This document shows positions 1 to 5,511 of a stretch of DNA of 5,511 bases, in pieces (positions within the stretch are counted from its first letter, which is position 1; every line of letters starts with the position of its first letter). Origin of the DNA: an uncultured Selenomonadales bacterium (GTDB taxonomy: Bacteria > Bacillota > Negativicutes > Selenomonadales > Selenomonadaceae). Made by a program: the position numbers and the translations under genes. The stretch covers positions 1 through 5,511 of the forward strand of contig CAMJAZ010000147.1 of the NCBI GenBank assembly GCA_946403735.1, in the 5' to 3' direction. The notes below the pieces were generated by a model, which saw only the letters and a program-made list of their open reading frames with translations, did not search any database and was not told where the DNA came from.

Positions 1-306
1 TTCTTTTGCATTATATTTTAAAAATGTAACATCAAAGTCTGCATTGTGTGCAACAATTACGCTATCTCCTATAAATTCAAGCATTTTAGGGAACACCTTA
101 TCTATAGTTTCAGCATCTTTTACCATTTCGTCTGTTATATGTGTTACCTCTACAACCCTTGGTGGAATTGGTTTTTCTGGATTCACGAAGCATGAAAATT
201 GGTCGATTACTTCTCCGTTTTTCACCTTCATTATTCCTATTTCAGTTATTTTATCTGTTCTAAAAGATAAGCCTGTCGTTTCTAAATCTAGTACACAAAA
301 GGTAGT
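1..306 (-). other. DEDD 3'-5' proofreading exonuclease of PolC (truncated by window edge)
   Basis: The Exo I motif is FCVLDLETTGLS with Asp1541 and Glu1543 as metal ligands. The Exo II region is VAHNADFDVTFLK with Asp1626. Between them the conserved HITDEMVKDA segment is present. This is the DnaQ-like exonuclease inserted in PolC that removes misincorporated nucleotides. The Exo III motif (HxxxxD) would lie beyond base 1 and cannot be checked. Confidence 0.92.
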
Positions 307-3300
307 ATCTTCTATAACTTGTCCTCTTGGGTTTGAAACAATTGTCGCACTTTTATCTGGCACCAAATAAGCCTCTACCCCATATATTACCTTCATGTCT
401 GGGTTATCATAGCCAAGCATTTTATGTGCATCTGGGAAAGATTGAACAACTCCATGGTCTGTTATTGCAATTGATTTCATTCCCCATTGCATTGCTCTCT
501 TAATAAGGTCTGTTGCTGGAGTTACAGCATCCATTTGGCTCATTTGTGTATGCATGTGAAGCTCAACTCTTTTTACTTCAGAATTGTCCATTCTTATTTC
601 TCTTTTTATTCCTTCACCTGTAACTATTGTGTTTGCCATTACTGTTAATTCATTTGAATATGTATCCATTTCAACTTTGCCAGCAATTTTTATTCCCTTT
701 GCTCCTTTAATTTTTCCTGTTACCTTTTTTATACTATCTTTGCCCACAAAGCATTTCGCAGTCATTGTACTTGAACCGTCATATATGTCAATGCTAAGTA
801 TTATCCTTCCGCCTTTTATTTCTTTTTCTTCCATTCCTATAACTTCGCCGTCTATGCAAACAGTTCCTGATTCTGGATTTAGGTCTTCAATTTTTACAAT
901 TGGTGCTTTTATTTGGTCATTCATTCCTAAAATTAATGGAGAGTTTTCGTCTTCTGAAGGAGGTTTTGGGAAGTTTTCTCCATTTACCTCCAAAATGGTG
1001 TTAGCCATAATGGCGACATCTCCTATAAATGAGTCAAGCTGTGCTTTTCCTATAGTTTTTATTCCACTTGCCTTTTTTATTTTATCAGCTACTTCACTAC
1101 ATTCTTCTATATCTTTTGTGAAGGATTTACATGTTACTATTCCACTGCCATCATAAATTTCATAGATAATCAAGCCCTTACCAGTTTTGGTTTCTCTTGT
1201 CTCGCATGAAACTATTCTTCCTTCTATTGCTATTCTTTTATTACTTGCTTCTATTTCTTTTATTTTTACTTTAAATTCTTTTGCTTTTGACATTGTGCCT
1301 AATATTATGTTTTCCTCTTTGTTCATTTCTTCTAGCTCTTCCAAATATTCTTCTTGTGGAATTTCTTCGAAAGGCTGTGCCACAGCATATATGTCTTTAT
1401 CTTCTATTGGTGGTACTCCAGCCTCTACATTTTGAGATATGTCTTTATAATCTATTGGTGGGGCTCCTGTTTCTGACATAGATGTTTCACTAGCTTTTGC
1501 ACCTTTAGATTTTGATTTATTAGTATTTGGTGTATTTTTAGCATTATCAGCTTTTCTGTTTGTTCTTGTGACTCTTGATAACTTTCTTTCTGTCTGCGCT
1601 ATTCCACTCCGCAATAAATTTAATAAATCATTCGGCGAATTTGTATTTAACCCCGCATCTTCACGCCAAATTTTTCCCACGTCGTTTAATTCGTCGTAAC
1701 GCTCTATCGCGGCATCTTGCTTATCCAACGTCGATTTTAATTCACGTATCAATTTATTCCGACGACGCAAAGATTTTTCGTCCGTAGGCTCACCCATATC
1801 CTCAATTCGACTTTTCAACGCGTCAATCTTGTGTGAATGTTCCTGCATTTCATTTTCAAGTTGTTCGCTTTCTGATACACGATTTATATTTTTTGGCGGC
1901 GTCAACTTTTCCAATTCAGCCCGTGCCGTTTCTAAATTTTTGTTTGCACCTTCAAAAAGCGCTTTAACCCTATAATAATTTGGCAAGTCGCTAATAGATT
2001 CTTTTTCTTGCATTTCGTTTTCTAAATTGACGCGTGAATTTTCTATTCGCTGAATTCTATCTTGCAGTTCAAAATATTTATCACGGAATTTTTTTGCGTC
2101 GTCGCTTAAACTTTCTTCGTCACTGTTCAAAATTTGCTGAATTGGTTTATTTCGCTGAATTTCGCGGAAAATTTGCAATGCGTCGCCTATCGCCTGTTGC
2201 TCGCCATTATCAAGCGCAATTCCTAAATTTTCATCTAACGCGCCTTCACTTGCCAAAACTTCCTTCAAATGTTGTACCAATCTTGCCTGATTTTCTGGCG
2301 TAAACTTTTGCCAACCGTCTGCAGAATTTACAACTTCCTCCGCTGATTCACTTTCAACTGGCGCGTCAAAATTTATCCCTGCATTTTTCAAGAATTGTTC
2401 CATTGCTCCAATTTGTCCGTTTTGCAATATTTCACGGTGTTTTGTTGCTTCTGGATTGCCTTCATTTTCTTCCTGCTGAACAATTTTTTCAAAAGCGTCT
2501 TTGATTTTTTCATCCGCTGATTTTTGATTCTGCATAAATTGATTGTAGCGTTCATCAACTTTTGACTGCCCAAATTCTGAAATTTCCTCCGCGTATTCTT
2601 GACGCAACTTTTCACGGTTACCCTTAGAATTTTTGAAAGTGCCGTCGTCCTTCAACATTTTATTTTGTTCAAGGAAATTTAAAAATGCCGCCGCGTCGTC
2701 ACCTTCCAACGTGTTTTTCGCATTTTCCACGAACATAGGAAAGATAGATTGTTCAAGTTTTCTATCCTGTGTCACGTCAAAAGTTGGCGTTGCATTTGAC
2801 TCGGACGTTAAAAGATTTTTAATTATGCCGTCAATCAGTGAATCGCCGTCATCTGCAGTTGAAGTTGGCGCGGCAACTGTACTTCTATTTGTAGATTTTA
2901 AACCTTTAAAGCCGCCGAAATTGTGTCCTGCAAGTTCGCCCGCCCACTGCGTACCGTTTACCGCTACGTCTATGTGAACATTGCCCGTACCCAAACTTTC
3001 AACGTTCATTCCTAAGCCTAAACTTTGTCCGTACTTTACAAATTCATCAAGCAGGTATCCTTTTTGAAAATCATCAGTGAACAAAGCGCCTTCCGCACCA
3101 CTGCCGCCGTCGTGTATATCAAATTTCCAGCCGTTTTTATGGCTATGTTCGCCGTCCGCGTGACTGCCATTCGTAACAGCTGATACTACTAACGGCTTGC
3201 CTGTCTTTTCATAAAACCACTTACTAAGCGCGTACAGTGAATCCGTAGTTTGCGGTTGTGCACCTTCATAACTTACACCGTTATTTTGCCTTATCCAATA

Positions 3301-4908
3301 TCGCCCTTCGCCTAAATCTGACGGTATCATTTCTTCTTCGTCATCTTCATAAAAATTTCTACTGAAATTTGGACTGCTACTCAAAAATTCATTTATACTT
3401 TTTACGTAATTTTGAGTTTCTGAATAAGGCGGAATGCCATTATATTTTGTCACGGCGTCTGGTCCTGCATTGTACGCCGCCAACGCTAATTCATAATCGC
3501 CGTTAAATTTGTCCAACATCTGCTTGAGATATTTAACACCGCCGTGAATATTTTCAACTTCATCGTATGGATCGACGCCTAAACTTTCAGCAGTTTCAGG
3601 CATAAGTTGCATTACGCCCAACGCGCCAGCAGGACTTACTAAATCTTGAATTCCTCTGCTTTCTTGATTCGCTACCGCCAACGCTAACTGAACTGGTACA
3701 CCTTGCTTTTGTGCCTCGCGTACAATATTGTTATACGTTTCATCGGACATCGCATTTCCTGAAATGTTTTTCGCCCAATCGTAAACTTCAACATTATCTG
3801 GCTTAACATCTTTATCCATAATGGTATGGTAAACCGTTCCGCCTGCGCCCATTGGAATTGCGCCGATTGCGCCTGCCGCCGCCGCGCTTATCTCATCTTG
3901 CGTCGCAAATGGTGTTCCTGTAGTCGCTAAATTCCCAAGATAATCGCTAACTGGTGTATACGGACGCCCTAAAAATTTATTCGTGTTGCCTGTTTGTGCG
4001 CCTTCCTGATAATATTCGCCAAGCATTTCAAGCCCCATATTTCCAGCGTTGCCAGCTAATCTTTGCCGAGCAGTTTTGCCGACAAGCCCTAAACCTTTGC
4101 CGAAAAGTACGTTGCCTTCTAACAATCCTTCTACAAAGTTAATCGGAATTTCTTCAATGATACTGCCGCGCATTAACCTTGCAATTTCTTCGTCGTTAAA
4201 CCCTCTGCTTTTCAAATCTTCGTACAATTCGCCAGCATTTGCTACCGCCTCAAGTGGTGAATGAATTGCCGCGTATGGCGCTGTCGATTTTAAAGTTGTG
4301 CCGATAATATCGCCAGCCTTAGTATTTGCCGCCCTTAAAAATCCTGAACCTATCCTGCCTAAAGTGCCGCCTCTAGTTATCATTGGCGCGGCTAATCTCA
4401 TCGCTAACGAACCGCCAACGCTCGGCGCAAATCGCGATAAACCTAAACTTCCTAAAATAAACGGTACTGAACTTCCTAAACCTGACGCCATATCAGCTGT
4501 AAGACCACGAGGATCAGTTAAATAATTCGTGTCAGTTACTCTATCTAAAAATCCTTTACTTTGATATTCTGGTCTTGTAACAACATCCTGCATTGCATTT
4601 TGCGCATTTCGCGACATTTCAACGCCATAATCACGAATATTTTCAAACCCTATTAAATTTCCTATTGTACCAAGTGGGTCTGGGCGAAATTTTGACGACG
4701 CGTCTAAAGCAAGGTTAGCAGCGTTTTTTAATTTATCGTCTGACGGAACTTTTTCTTGCTGATTGGCTACTCCTAATTCGCCTAGTGTGGTTAAAGCGCT
4801 ACCAATTACATTTTTTCCACTATACCACGCATTTTTTGCCGCTGATTCAAGGAAACCTGGCTCTTCCTTTTTATGTGTACGTTCTGCCAAAGTTTTAAAT
4901 TCTGCCAT
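1..4908 (-). CDS. Giant in-frame fusion: phage SLT/M15 virion protein joined to PolC (partial, 3' end outside window)
   Basis: This open frame has 1636 codons from ATG 4908 to the window edge and no stop. The start is set by GAGGTG six bases upstream and begins MAEFKTLAERTHKKEEPG. Residues 1-390 are an unrecognised region with Gly/Ala-rich hydrophobic stretches (about 140-160 and 341-362). Residues 391-508 are a lytic transglycosylase, about 556-657 an M15-like peptidase, and about 660-1100 a charged region with coiled coils. From about residue 1105-1120 the protein becomes a PolC-type DNA polymerase III alpha subunit: linker, two OB folds, PHP and exonuclease. Codon use changes sharply at the join. 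I know of no family with this architecture. A phage structural gene and a host polC joined by assembly error or recombination is the cautious reading, and a true fusion is possible. The frame itself is certain; its biological unity is not. Confidence 0.85.
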   Translation of the reverse strand, partial: MAEFKTLAERTHKKEEPGFLESAAKNAWYSGKNVIGSALTTLGELGVANQQEKVPSDDKLKNAANLALDASSKFRPDPLGTIGNLIGFENIRDYGVEMSRNAQNAMQDVVTRPEYQSKGFLDRVTDTNYLTDPRGLTADMASGLGSSVPFILGSLGLSRFAPSVGGSLAMRLAAPMITRGGTLGRIGSGFLRAANTKAGDIIGTTLKSTAPYAAIHSPLEAVANAGELYEDLKSRGFNDEEIARLMRGSIIEEIPINFVEGLLEGNVLFGKGLGLVGKTARQRLAGNAGNMGLEMLGEYYQEGAQTGNTNKFLGRPYTPVSDYLGNLATTGTPFATQDEISAAAAGAIGAIPMGAGGTVYHTIMDKDVKPDNVEVYDWAKNISGNAMSDETYNNIVREAQKQGVPVQLALAVANQESRGIQDLVSPAGALGVMQLMPETAESLGVDPYDEVENIHGGVKYLKQMLDKFNGDYELALAAYNAGPDAVTKYNGIPPYSETQNYVKSINEFLSSSPNFSRNFYEDDEEEMIPSDLGEGRYWIRQNNGVSYEGAQPQTTDSLYALSKWFYEKTGKPLVVSAVTNGSHADGEHSHKNGWKFDIHDGGSGAEGALFTDDFQKGYLLDEFVKYGQSLGLGMNVESLGTGNVHIDVAVNGTQWAGELAGHNFGGFKGLKSTNRSTVAAPTSTADDGDSLIDGIIKNLLTSESNATPTFDVTQDRKLEQSIFPMFVENAKNTLEGDDAAAFLNFLEQNKMLKDDGTFKNSKGNREKLRQEYAEEISEFGQSKVDERYNQFMQNQKSADEKIKDAFEKIVQQEENEGNPEATKHREILQNGQIGAMEQFLKNAGINFDAPVESESAEEVVNSADGWQKFTPENQARLVQHLKEVLASEGALDENLGIALDNGEQQAIGDALQIFREIQRNKPIQQILNSDEESLSDDAKKFRDKYFELQDRIQRIENSRVNLENEMQEKESISDLPNYYRVKALFEGANKNLETARAELEKLTPPKNINRVSESEQLENEMQEHSHKIDALKSRIEDMGEPTDEKSLRRRNKLIRELKSTLDKQDAAIERYDELNDVGKIWREDAGLNTNSPNDLLNLLRSGIAQTERKLSRVTRTNRKADNAKNTPNTNKSKSKGAKASETSMSETGAPPIDYKDISQNVEAGVPPIEDKDIYAVAQPFEEIPQEEYLEELEEMNKEENIILGTMSKAKEFKVKIKEIEASNKRIAIEGRIVSCETRETKTGKGLIIYEIYDGSGIVTCKSFTKDIEECSEVADKIKKASGIKTIGKAQLDSFIGDVAIMANTILEVNGENFPKPPSEDENSPLILGMNDQIKAPIVKIEDLNPESGTVCIDGEVIGMEEKEIKGGRIILSIDIYDGSSTMTAKCFVGKDSIKKVTGKIKGAKGIKIAGKVEMDTYSNELTVMANTIVTGEGIKREIRMDNSEVKRVELHMHTQMSQMDAVTPATDLIKRAMQWGMKSIAITDHGVVQSFPDAHKMLGYDNPDMKVIYGVEAYLVPDKSATIVSNPRGQVIEDTTFCVLDLETTGLSFRTDKITEIGIMKVKNGEVIDQFSCFVNPEKPIPPRVVEVTHITDEMVKDAETIDKVFPKMLEFIGDSVIVAHNADFDVTFLKYNAKE
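370..573 (-). other. PHP domain of PolC, first segment
   Basis: Metal-binding residues typical of PHP are intact: His1451 and His1453 in ELHMHT, Asp1484-His1485 in ITDHG, and Glu1512 in YGVEAYL. In PolC the PHP fold is interrupted by the exonuclease, and that interruption begins here just after residue 1520. The remaining PHP part is outside the window. PHP domains coordinate metals and stabilise the polymerase; some have phosphatase or exonuclease activity. Confidence 0.9.
610..1275 (-). other. Tandem OB-fold domains of PolC
   Basis: Two consecutive OB-like units of similar length lie before PHP. They share matching landmarks: IAIEGRIVS versus VCIDGEVIG, EIYDGSG versus DIYDGSS, GIKTIGKAQLD versus GIKIAGKVEMD, and MANTILE versus MANTIVT. 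They are joined by a segment (PLILGMNDQIKAPIVKIEDL) like the one that usually leads into the single OB fold of PolC. OB folds in PolC are thought to bind single-stranded DNA ahead of the active site. The internal similarity indicates a duplication within the gene. Confidence 0.75.
1387..1467 (-). repeat. Short in-frame tandem repeat in PolC linker
   Basis: Two 33-bp copies (1435-1467 and 1387-1419) match at 28 of 33 positions by eye, with a 48-bp period (16 residues). They encode GAPPIDYKDIS and GVPPIEDKDIY within the low-complexity acidic linker before the first OB fold. No function is evident. A recent slippage-type duplication in a disordered linker is the simplest explanation. Confidence 0.8.
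1540..1610 (-). other. Junction between phage-like and PolC sequence
   Basis: Codon and CpG use change here within a few tens of bases. Upstream in the reading direction (bases above about 1597) Arg is often CGT/CGC/CGG and Ala often GCG. Below it Arg is AGA/AGG only, Ile is mostly ATA and CpG is rare. The last clearly phage-style codons are in the stretch reading LLRSGIAQTE, and the first clearly PolC-linker-style residues are NRKADNAKNTPNTNKSKSKG. The frame is maintained and no stop, repeat or mobile-element end is visible at the join. The exact breakpoint cannot be placed from one sequence. Confidence 0.7.
1610..2106 (-). other. Coiled-coil-rich tail of the virion-like segment
   Basis: Residues about 935-1002 and 1008-1065 are highly charged and helical, with heptad-like spacing of hydrophobic residues (for example KYFELQDRIQRIENSRVNLE and HSHKIDALKSRIED). 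A Pro-Pro break near residue 1004 separates the two stretches. No catalytic motif is visible. Such regions usually support oligomerisation or act as a rod. The segment from about 660 to 935 before it is also acidic and Gln/Asn-rich with no recognised domain. The phage-style codon use continues to about base 1597 and then stops. Confidence 0.6.
2938..3243 (-). other. Probable M15-like (D-Ala-D-Ala peptidase / Hedgehog-fold) metallopeptidase domain
   Basis: Residues about 556-657 begin with a helix (DSLYALSKWFYEKTGKPL) leading into the strand VVSAVTNGSH, the usual opening of M15 peptidases. A Zn-ligand-like motif follows (H590-K-N-G-W-K-F-D597, HxxGxxxD), and a terminal NVHIDVAV strand supplies His645. 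M15 enzymes cut peptide cross-links or stem peptides of peptidoglycan. The motif departs from the classic SxHxxGxAxD: His588 stands where Ser is usual, and Lys595 lies near the usual Ala position. Three plausible zinc ligands (His590, Asp597, His645) are nevertheless present. Placed directly after the SLT domain, it would add peptide cleavage to glycan cleavage. The assignment rests on motif spacing only. Confidence 0.6.
3385..3738 (-). other. Lytic transglycosylase (SLT, goose-lysozyme-like) domain
   Basis: Residues about 391-508 carry all the hallmarks of family-1 soluble lytic transglycosylases. The catalytic-glutamate motif is ANQESRG, with Glu416 as the general acid/base. It is followed by GALGVMQLMPETAESLG, then the LALAAYNAGPDAV motif, and ends near YVKSI. 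The family cleaves the MurNAc-GlcNAc beta-1,4 bond of peptidoglycan and forms a 1,6-anhydro end. The domain sits inside a large phage-like protein with no signal peptide, so a role in local cell-wall opening at infection is more likely than housekeeping wall turnover. The domain looks intact and active. Confidence 0.93.
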
Positions 4909-4914
4909 CTTTTT

Positions 4915-4920
4915 CACCTC
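4915..4920 (-). promoter_or_regulatory. Shine-Dalgarno site of the large ORF
   Basis: GAGGTG lies six bases before ATG 4908 on the minus strand, a strong, well-spaced ribosome binding site. It decides the start of the large frame. It sits in the 18-bp gap after the upstream gene, so the two genes are probably transcribed together. Confidence 0.85.
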
Positions 4921-4926
4921 AAATTA

Positions 4927-5367
4927 TCATCTTGAATAAACATTAGCACCGGGATATAAAATATTTCTCACGTTTTGATTAGCCTGATTAACAGATTGGT
5001 TATTGTTGGCAGTTGCATTTTCATTATCTTGACTATGTCTAGCTCGAGCAGCCGCATATTGTCGCGCCTCTTGAACATCTTTTACAGTGTAGCCACTACC
5101 GATAACCATTATTGAATCCAAAAGTAATTGTTTTGCCGCATTTCGTTTAGCTTGAATTTCTTCGTCTGTACCTTCATATTCAGTTCTAAAATATTGTGAC
5201 AACGCTTGGTCAATCGTCGAGTCAATTTGCGTGTCTTCTTGTGACCAGCCGTCATAGAATTTTCCTACATTATCTGCTTTTTGTTTGCGTATGCCTTCAA
5301 ACATTTCCATTGCGTCATCGTCATTGCCGTTATTTATTGCATTGACAATCGCGCGATAGCCATTCAT
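4927..5367 (-). CDS. Small unrecognised phage-like protein, N terminus uncertain
   Basis: The ATG-initiated frame gives 146 residues and ends in TGA, followed at once by an in-frame TAA. I do not recognise it. It is hydrophilic and mostly helical with an acidic N-terminal part (NGNDDDAMEMFEGIRKQK), then KRNAAKQLLLDSIMVIGSGY, and an Asn/Gln-rich low-complexity C terminus. No membrane segment or enzymatic motif is seen. ATG 5367 has no convincing Shine-Dalgarno. The same frame stays open upstream to a TGA at 5506-5508, and that 138-bp stretch has the same codon style and a protein-like translation (GGDQAKALDFALEHFGDNGK, then a Ser/Asn/Gly linker). The real gene therefore probably starts further upstream, near or beyond the window end. 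It lies 18 bp before the large frame, probably in the same operon; a small virion or assembly protein is a guess from position. Confidence 0.6.
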   Translation of the reverse strand: MNGYRAIVNAINNGNDDDAMEMFEGIRKQKADNVGKFYDGWSQEDTQIDSTIDQALSQYFRTEYEGTDEEIQAKRNAAKQLLLDSIMVIGSGYTVKDVQEARQYAAARARHSQDNENATANNNQSVNQANQNVRNILYPGANVYSR

Positions 5368-5511
5368 TGTACCAGCTGACGGAGGAAGTTTGCCGCTATT
5401 ACTGTTTCTTCCACCATTACTACTGCTATTTTTACCATTATCGCCAAAATGTTCAAGTGCAAAATCTAACGCCTTAGCTTGATCGCCGCCATAAATCGCA
5501 TTTCCTCATTC

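Larger units (their letters stand above)
1..1575 (-). other. polC: PolC-type DNA polymerase III alpha subunit, N-terminal half (partial, own N terminus missing)
   Basis: PolC is the essential replicative DNA polymerase of low-GC Gram-positive bacteria and carries its own proofreading exonuclease. From about residue 1110 the frame shows an acidic low-complexity linker and two OB folds (about 1210-1306 and 1335-1430). The first PHP half follows (VELHMHTQMSQMDAVTPATD, ITDHGVVQSFPDAH, YGVEAYL). The exonuclease is inserted in PHP at about residue 1536, the diagnostic PolC arrangement. The rest of PHP, the polymerase palm/fingers and the C-terminal domains lie beyond base 1. The N-terminal domains that precede the OB fold in Bacillus PolC (full protein about 1440 residues) are absent and replaced by phage-like sequence. 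Identification as PolC is secure. Confidence 0.93.
1600..4908 (-). other. Phage-like part of the fusion: putative internal virion / cell-wall-penetrating protein
   Basis: These ~1100 residues form the N-terminal part of the large frame. They resemble large phage proteins that travel in the particle and help DNA cross the envelope. The reasons are size, Gly/Ala-rich hydrophobic segments, two peptidoglycan hydrolase-like domains and a long helical, acidic, Gln/Asn/Glu/Lys-rich tail. A motif near residues 295-303 (MLGEYYQEG) recalls the E-rich helices common in large phage polyvalent proteins, but that likeness is weak. No signal peptide is visible, as expected for a protein packaged into a virion. 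The natural C terminus is not visible, because the frame runs on into PolC near 1555-1600. The phage-protein assignment is inferred from architecture, and no specific homologue is recognised. Confidence 0.65.

Noticed and set aside
584..1156. 190-residue open frame on the plus strand
   Set aside because: It lies antisense to the two OB folds of PolC, has a Ser/Phe/Ile-rich translation typical of the complement of AT-rich coding DNA, and lacks a credible ribosome binding site.
1540..1610. Mobile-element or attachment-site insertion at the polC junction
   Set aside because: I see no terminal inverted repeats, target duplication, integrase or tRNA-like sequence at the join, so no insertion mechanism can be supported.
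2388..2615. Minus-strand 75-residue frame overlapping the large ORF
   Set aside because: It is an out-of-frame shadow of the Lys/Glu-rich helical tail; the main frame is open throughout this interval.
2633..2977. Plus-strand open frame of 114 residues
   Set aside because: It overlaps the M15-like and following region on the opposite strand; the translation has no domain and no Shine-Dalgarno.
4298..4525. Plus-strand frame rich in Pro and Ala
   Set aside because: It is antisense to the Gly/Ala-rich segment of the large ORF, and the bias is explained by complementing Gly/Ala codons.
5506..5508. TGA as a recoded sense codon extending the small gene
   Set aside because: The 1636-codon frame has no in-frame TGA and uses only TGG for Trp, so a recoding lineage is not supported; an indel or a true stop is simpler.

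Overview
The window is almost entirely coding on the minus strand. It contains one 18-bp gap between genes and no RNA gene, IS element or CRISPR array that I can see. Two blocks of different origin are joined in one continuous reading frame. Reading leftward from 4908, an ATG with a clear Shine-Dalgarno site opens a frame that runs 1636 codons with no stop and leaves the window at base 1. I translated it by hand, and the frame of the first codon and of the last (bases 3-1) agree.

Block A (about 1600 to 5511) looks like the structural region of a bacteriophage or prophage. It holds a small unrecognised gene (4927-5367, probably longer at its N terminus) followed by the first ~1100 residues of the large frame. 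Those residues comprise Gly/Ala-rich hydrophobic segments, a family-1 lytic transglycosylase (SLT) domain, a probable M15-like peptidase domain and a long coiled-coil-rich tail. This is the layout of a virion protein that opens peptidoglycan during DNA entry. Codon use here includes many GCG, GGC, GAC, CGT and TCG codons and many CpGs.

Block B (1 to about 1560-1600) is the N-terminal half of a Gram-positive PolC, the replicative DNA polymerase III alpha subunit. It has a low-complexity linker with a short repeat, two tandem OB folds, the first part of the PHP domain, and the inserted DEDD 3'-5' exonuclease, which is cut by the window edge. Codon use is strongly AT-biased: Arg is only AGA/AGG, Ile is mostly ATA, and CpGs are few. 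PolC points to a low-GC Bacillota (Clostridia-like) source, and the strong GAGGTG Shine-Dalgarno in block A fits a Bacillota phage.

The key observation is the in-frame join of a phage virion hydrolase to a PolC that lacks its own N terminus, with an abrupt base-composition break at the join. A chimeric assembly, or a recombination that happened to stay in frame, is the more cautious reading. A genuine virion-hydrolase/polymerase fusion would be remarkable. Only read-level evidence across about 1540-1610 can separate these.
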